A stretch of 64,000 nucleotides of DNA from NCBI GenBank assembly GCA_039177555.1, contig JBCDFV010000019.1:10480-74479 (forward strand), in the 5' to 3' direction. This DNA is from JANQGH01 sp039177555. GTDB taxonomy: Bacteria > Pseudomonadota > Alphaproteobacteria > DSM-16000 > Inquilinaceae. The notes under the pieces were generated by a model, which made no database searches, had not been told where the DNA came from, and saw only the letters and a list, made by a program, of their open reading frames with translations. The position numbers and the translations under genes were made by a program. Within the stretch, counting starts at the first letter, position 1. Each line of letters opens with the position of its first letter. Positions 61,901 to 64,000 of this stretch are shown in pieces.

Positions 61901-61934
61901 GCAGAACCGGCGCGTGGAGATCTTCCTCACCTAG
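58914..61934 (+). CDS. autotransporter-type surface protein with C-terminal OmpA domain
   Basis: A 1006-residue exported protein. A signal peptide ends near residue 35 (PTNVHADS). Residues 60-550 are an aspartate- and glycine-rich beta-helix passenger with repeated GDD and GGEG turns (VFGGEGDDAITLLGGEIVGD). A beta-barrel like that of autotransporters spans about 600-880 (ALWLRGVGASLESEGDLDST, VDYTLPFDNGVEGFQGLAGI). A proline hinge (PPPAPPPPAP) then joins an OmpA peptidoglycan-binding domain (895-1006) with GYTDLSGSAAYNLGLSERRA. The barrel is thus not C-terminal, unlike classic autotransporters. AAAGGGG precedes the ATG. Confidence 0.88.
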   Translation: MSRKLRCTSRVRRNLLYSAFLPLPFLSVPTNVHADSCVTVGTTTTCQTNGDPDNTVPPLNLPTTTDLNIESGVFAGSILLGGLPTNIDVSGGSLAGGIQNVGGSDVAILSGGQIGFLSLSGAGGDIVSLSGASISSGIFAGDDADIVTLSAGTVGSALVAGAVVSGSGDDTLTLSGAAVFGTINAAGAGNNQVNLLDGSLDATQMGGTGVAFIGGDDSDALGLNGADVFGDVATNDGDDNITVVSGLLVGDVLAGDGADAVLVEGGTVDGDILGMVGADTIEIGGGTVVDVFGGEGDDAITLLGGEIVGDVSGGVGDDTGFVTGAFDFDNLGAGIGFFAGDDNGPMDDGNDTLVFTTWAGAVNADRLPEWNTVNIVDGSRATFTGGTLQTDSDMMGDDIEVSVDAGATLLLSNNGPGGGDLIIDGNVTNDGLVDLSGADSGADNVLTVNDSFASDGDVTLDTVLDDGKGVSDTTDLLVVGGDTSGATDVTVLNADGPGGLTGRGATDGILIVEVGGASDGDFVLANDVVAGIFEYDLNQADGQNWYLQSDFLPQIPIYESLPSALQTIGLSLTGQLVERVGVRSGAPSPLTDAAGNPVVGGQPVDTALWLRGVGASLESEGDLDSTTGASFDQDLGFVQGGGEVVVSESASGRLLIGALGHWGNSSLDVDTGGLRRGSMDIDFYGGGLTATWYGTNGLYVDGVVQYTAYDIDISTASRWTGQSTDGYGVAVSGEAGYRIQLSERFAIVPQAQLTWQTVDFDDFTDPDGVAVNLDDGDSLVGRLGVALESSGTIGNSLVTGYGEVNLLHEFLGDNTVNTTTELGGRIPLNQNLGGTSAEFGLGGTVALTDSVSLYAEVDYTLPFDNGVEGFQGLAGIRVNLNPPPAPPPPAPVVAPVADSAFIVFFDWDRADLTPQANVVLDDVVMSANRSGYASVRLDGYTDLSGSAAYNLGLSERRANSVANGLIARGIAPDEIVIRAFGEENPLVPTPDGVREPQNRRVEIFLT

Positions 61935-62013
61935 AACGGCGCGCAAGAGATCCGAGCGGTACCTGACCTGGCGGAGAGATCAGGTATCTATCGGACTACA
62001 ATTTTCAGTCTTT

Positions 62014-62036
62014 AAGGCGTGAATAAAGAACGCCTT
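62014..62036. terminator. hairpin between the two surface-protein genes
   Basis: AAGGCGT (62014-62020) pairs with ACGCCTT (62030-62036) around a nine-base loop. It lies 80 bases after the autotransporter stop and 20 before the next ATG, with only a short T-run, so it could end the first transcript or be part of the leader of the second. Confidence 0.4.
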
Positions 62037-62055
62037 TGACAAGGGGTAACATGTT

Positions 62056-64000
62056 ATGGCCTTCACATTTGCTTTTGCTTCCATCAGCGTTATCGAGCCG
62101 GCTGGGTCCGAGGACGGAACCAACCCCCGTTTTCTGGTCGATCTGGGCGTGGCCAATACTTCCGGCGCTCCGATCGAGATATTCTATGCCGTCAGTGGCA
62201 CCGCTGAAGACGGCAGCGACTTCTCCGGCCTGACCGGCAGCATCGTCATCCCGCCAGGCGTACAGAGCGTTGAACTGCCCGCCGAGATTATCGATGACCT
62301 GTCGTTTGAAACGCTGGAGACGATTTCGCTTCAGTTGACAGGGTCGGACAACCCGTCCGTCTTCGCCTCTCCCGTCCCGGCCTTTGCCATCATTGAAGAT
62401 AATGAGATGCCGACGGCGGACCTGTCGGTGACCATGAATGGCGACGAAGAAGGCCCCGTGTCCATCGAGGCGACGGTGACCTTGAGCGCGGTTAACGAGA
62501 CTGGCGAAGACATTGTTTTCGACCTTAACGATCTGGGCACCGGCTCGGCGACCGGCGGCACCGACTACCTGTTCCCGCCCGGCGCCCAAATCGTGGTCCC
62601 CAACGGCAGCGCCGTGGGCACCATCGTCATTCCCGTGGTCGACGACGTCGTAATTGAGAACCTCGAAACGGTCGACCTGCAGATCAGCAACCCGTCGAAC
62701 CCGGCGGTGACCATCAGCACCGACACCGCCACAGCCACCATCGCCGACAACGACGAAGCCACCGTCTCAATCGCCGCAACCCAACCCGATGCCAGAGAGC
62801 CGGACATCGACGGGGAATTCACGGTAACGATCAACGGCCAAACCGAGATTCCGGTCACGATAACCTTCGAGGTGAGCGGCTCGGCGACCGAGGGAGCCGA
62901 TTACGAGACTCTCACCCGAACGGTGACAATTCCCGCGGGAACAAACCCGTCTGCGACCATCGACATCGCGGTGATTGACGACGACTTTGCCGAAAACCTC
63001 GAGGACGTGATCGTCACGCTTGTTTCGACCGATAACACGTCGGTGACAGTGGATGCGTCCGCCGACAGCGCAACGGTAACGATCGCCGACGACGCAGCCG
63101 ACGCGGCACTAATCTCGATCGAGGCGACCGACCCAAGCGCGTCGGAGGCCGGCGACCCCGGTCAGTTCACCGTGTTTCTTGCTGGCGAGACAGATCAGCC
63201 CGTTGTCGTCACCTTCGAGGTTAGTGGTTCGGCGACCGAGGGCGGCGACTACGTGTCCTTGGCACGGACGGTGACTATCCCGGCTGGCACGAACCCTTCG
63301 GCAACGATCGATGTGTCGGCAATCGACGATTTGGAGTTCGATCCGGACGAGACAGTGGTGGTGACACTGGTGGGGACCGACAACACGTCGGTAAGCGTCG
63401 ACGCATTGGCCGCACAGGCAACCGTGACGATCGCCGATGACGAGATCGGTGAGGGTACGCTGTCGATAGCCGCAAATGATCCAGTCGCGGCGGAGCCGAA
63501 CAGCGACGGCCAATTCACCGTATCGCTGGATGGGATCCTCGTCGGCCCCTTGACAGTGAGCTACACGGTCACGGGGACCGCTAATAACGGCATCGACTAC
63601 GAGACGATCTCTGGAACGGTAACGATCCCTGCGGGGACGGATCCGTCTGCGGTGATCGATGTGTCGGTGATCGACGATCTGATCTTCGATCCAGACGAGA
63701 CGGTGATCGTGACCCTGAACGATCCAGGCGAGCCCAACATCACGCTGGGCACAGACACCGCGACGGTGACCATCGCCGATGACGAGATCGGTGCGGGTAT
63801 GCTGTCGATCGCGGCCAATGATCCGGATGCGGCGGAGCCGAACGATCCGGGGCAGTTCACGGTGACGCTGACTGGGACCCTAGCTGCGCCCTTGACGGTC
63901 AGCTATTCGGTCGCCGGCACGGCCACGCCGGGCGGTGACTACACGGCGTTGACTGGGACGGTGACGATCCCTGCCGGGACGAATCCGTCTGCAGTGATCG
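62056..64000 (+). CDS. large Calx-beta repeat protein (3' end outside window)
   Basis: The frame opens at ATG 62056 after AAGGGG and stays open to the window edge (648 codons). It consists of Calx-beta domains of about 110-120 residues: each has a strand like VSGSATEGADYETL, then TVTIPAGTNPSATIDI, then DDEFDPDETVIVTL and ATVTIADDE. At least five units are visible; the last three are the most alike. There is no N-terminal signal peptide. Such repeat proteins are usually exported by type I secretion using a C-terminal signal, which would be beyond the edge, and act as adhesins or biofilm proteins, often with Ca2+. Confidence 0.85.
   Translation, partial: MAFTFAFASISVIEPAGSEDGTNPRFLVDLGVANTSGAPIEIFYAVSGTAEDGSDFSGLTGSIVIPPGVQSVELPAEIIDDLSFETLETISLQLTGSDNPSVFASPVPAFAIIEDNEMPTADLSVTMNGDEEGPVSIEATVTLSAVNETGEDIVFDLNDLGTGSATGGTDYLFPPGAQIVVPNGSAVGTIVIPVVDDVVIENLETVDLQISNPSNPAVTISTDTATATIADNDEATVSIAATQPDAREPDIDGEFTVTINGQTEIPVTITFEVSGSATEGADYETLTRTVTIPAGTNPSATIDIAVIDDDFAENLEDVIVTLVSTDNTSVTVDASADSATVTIADDAADAALISIEATDPSASEAGDPGQFTVFLAGETDQPVVVTFEVSGSATEGGDYVSLARTVTIPAGTNPSATIDVSAIDDLEFDPDETVVVTLVGTDNTSVSVDALAAQATVTIADDEIGEGTLSIAANDPVAAEPNSDGQFTVSLDGILVGPLTVSYTVTGTANNGIDYETISGTVTIPAGTDPSAVIDVSVIDDLIFDPDETVIVTLNDPGEPNITLGTDTATVTIADDEIGAGMLSIAANDPDAAEPNDPGQFTVTLTGTLAAPLTVSYSVAGTATPGGDYTALTGTVTIPAGTNPSAVI

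Overview
The window comes from a high-GC alphaproteobacterial chromosome, probably Rhodospirillales-like. The evidence is the gene content and order: ribE-ribBA-ribH-nusB-thiL, DUF177-rpmF-plsX-fabH-ihfA-merR, rplM-rpsI, hom-glpX-recJ, a ubiquinol-cytochrome c chaperone of the CBP3 family, a K+-independent H+-pyrophosphatase and a class I PHA synthase. No exact species can be named from sequence alone.

Layout. 1-8.1 kb: tail of an M20 peptidase, the riboflavin operon running into nusB and thiL, an MFS carrier and hppA, closed by a strong terminator. 8.2-13.4 kb: bamE, the CBP3-like chaperone, DUF177, rpmF, plsX, fabH (broken by an in-frame TAA just before its catalytic Asn), ihfA, a MerR-type regulator and tRNA-Pro(GGG). 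13.4-31.3 kb: mixed metabolic genes, including an unusual ATP-grasp ligase between two esterases, a DM13 protein, a PLP enzyme, GFA, GrpB, GNAT, ChbG-like deacetylase, MFS carriers, metY with a CoA-binding protein and an enoyl-CoA hydratase, then rplM-rpsI. 31.3-45.3 kb: gamma-carbonic anhydrase, GltS, an RND efflux pair, two tandem DDD-motif glycosyltransferase-like paralogues, an esterase, PHA synthase and an OmpA-like lipoprotein. 45.3-50.9 kb: aminotransferase-hom-glpX-recJ and tRNA-Glu(UUC).

50.9-57.9 kb is a decaying integrated element (phage or satellite) next to tRNA-Glu: integrase and excisionase, an XRE/S24 repressor, and a divergent D5/P4-type primase-helicase that has lost its middle. 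Next come two tandem 522-bp iteron-like units and frameshifted phage genes. The two units share exact spacing, but every 8-mer in one is GGCGGGTT and nearly every one in the other is GGAGGGTT. I regard this as the most interesting signal in the window: two paralogous replication-origin-like arrays whose recognition word has changed in concert while the spacers drifted to roughly 70% identity.

57.9-58.9 kb is a visibly AT-richer kilobase without a convincing gene. 58.9-64 kb holds a surface module: an autotransporter barrel fused to a peptidoglycan-binding OmpA domain, and the start of a large Calx-beta repeat protein that runs off the right edge.
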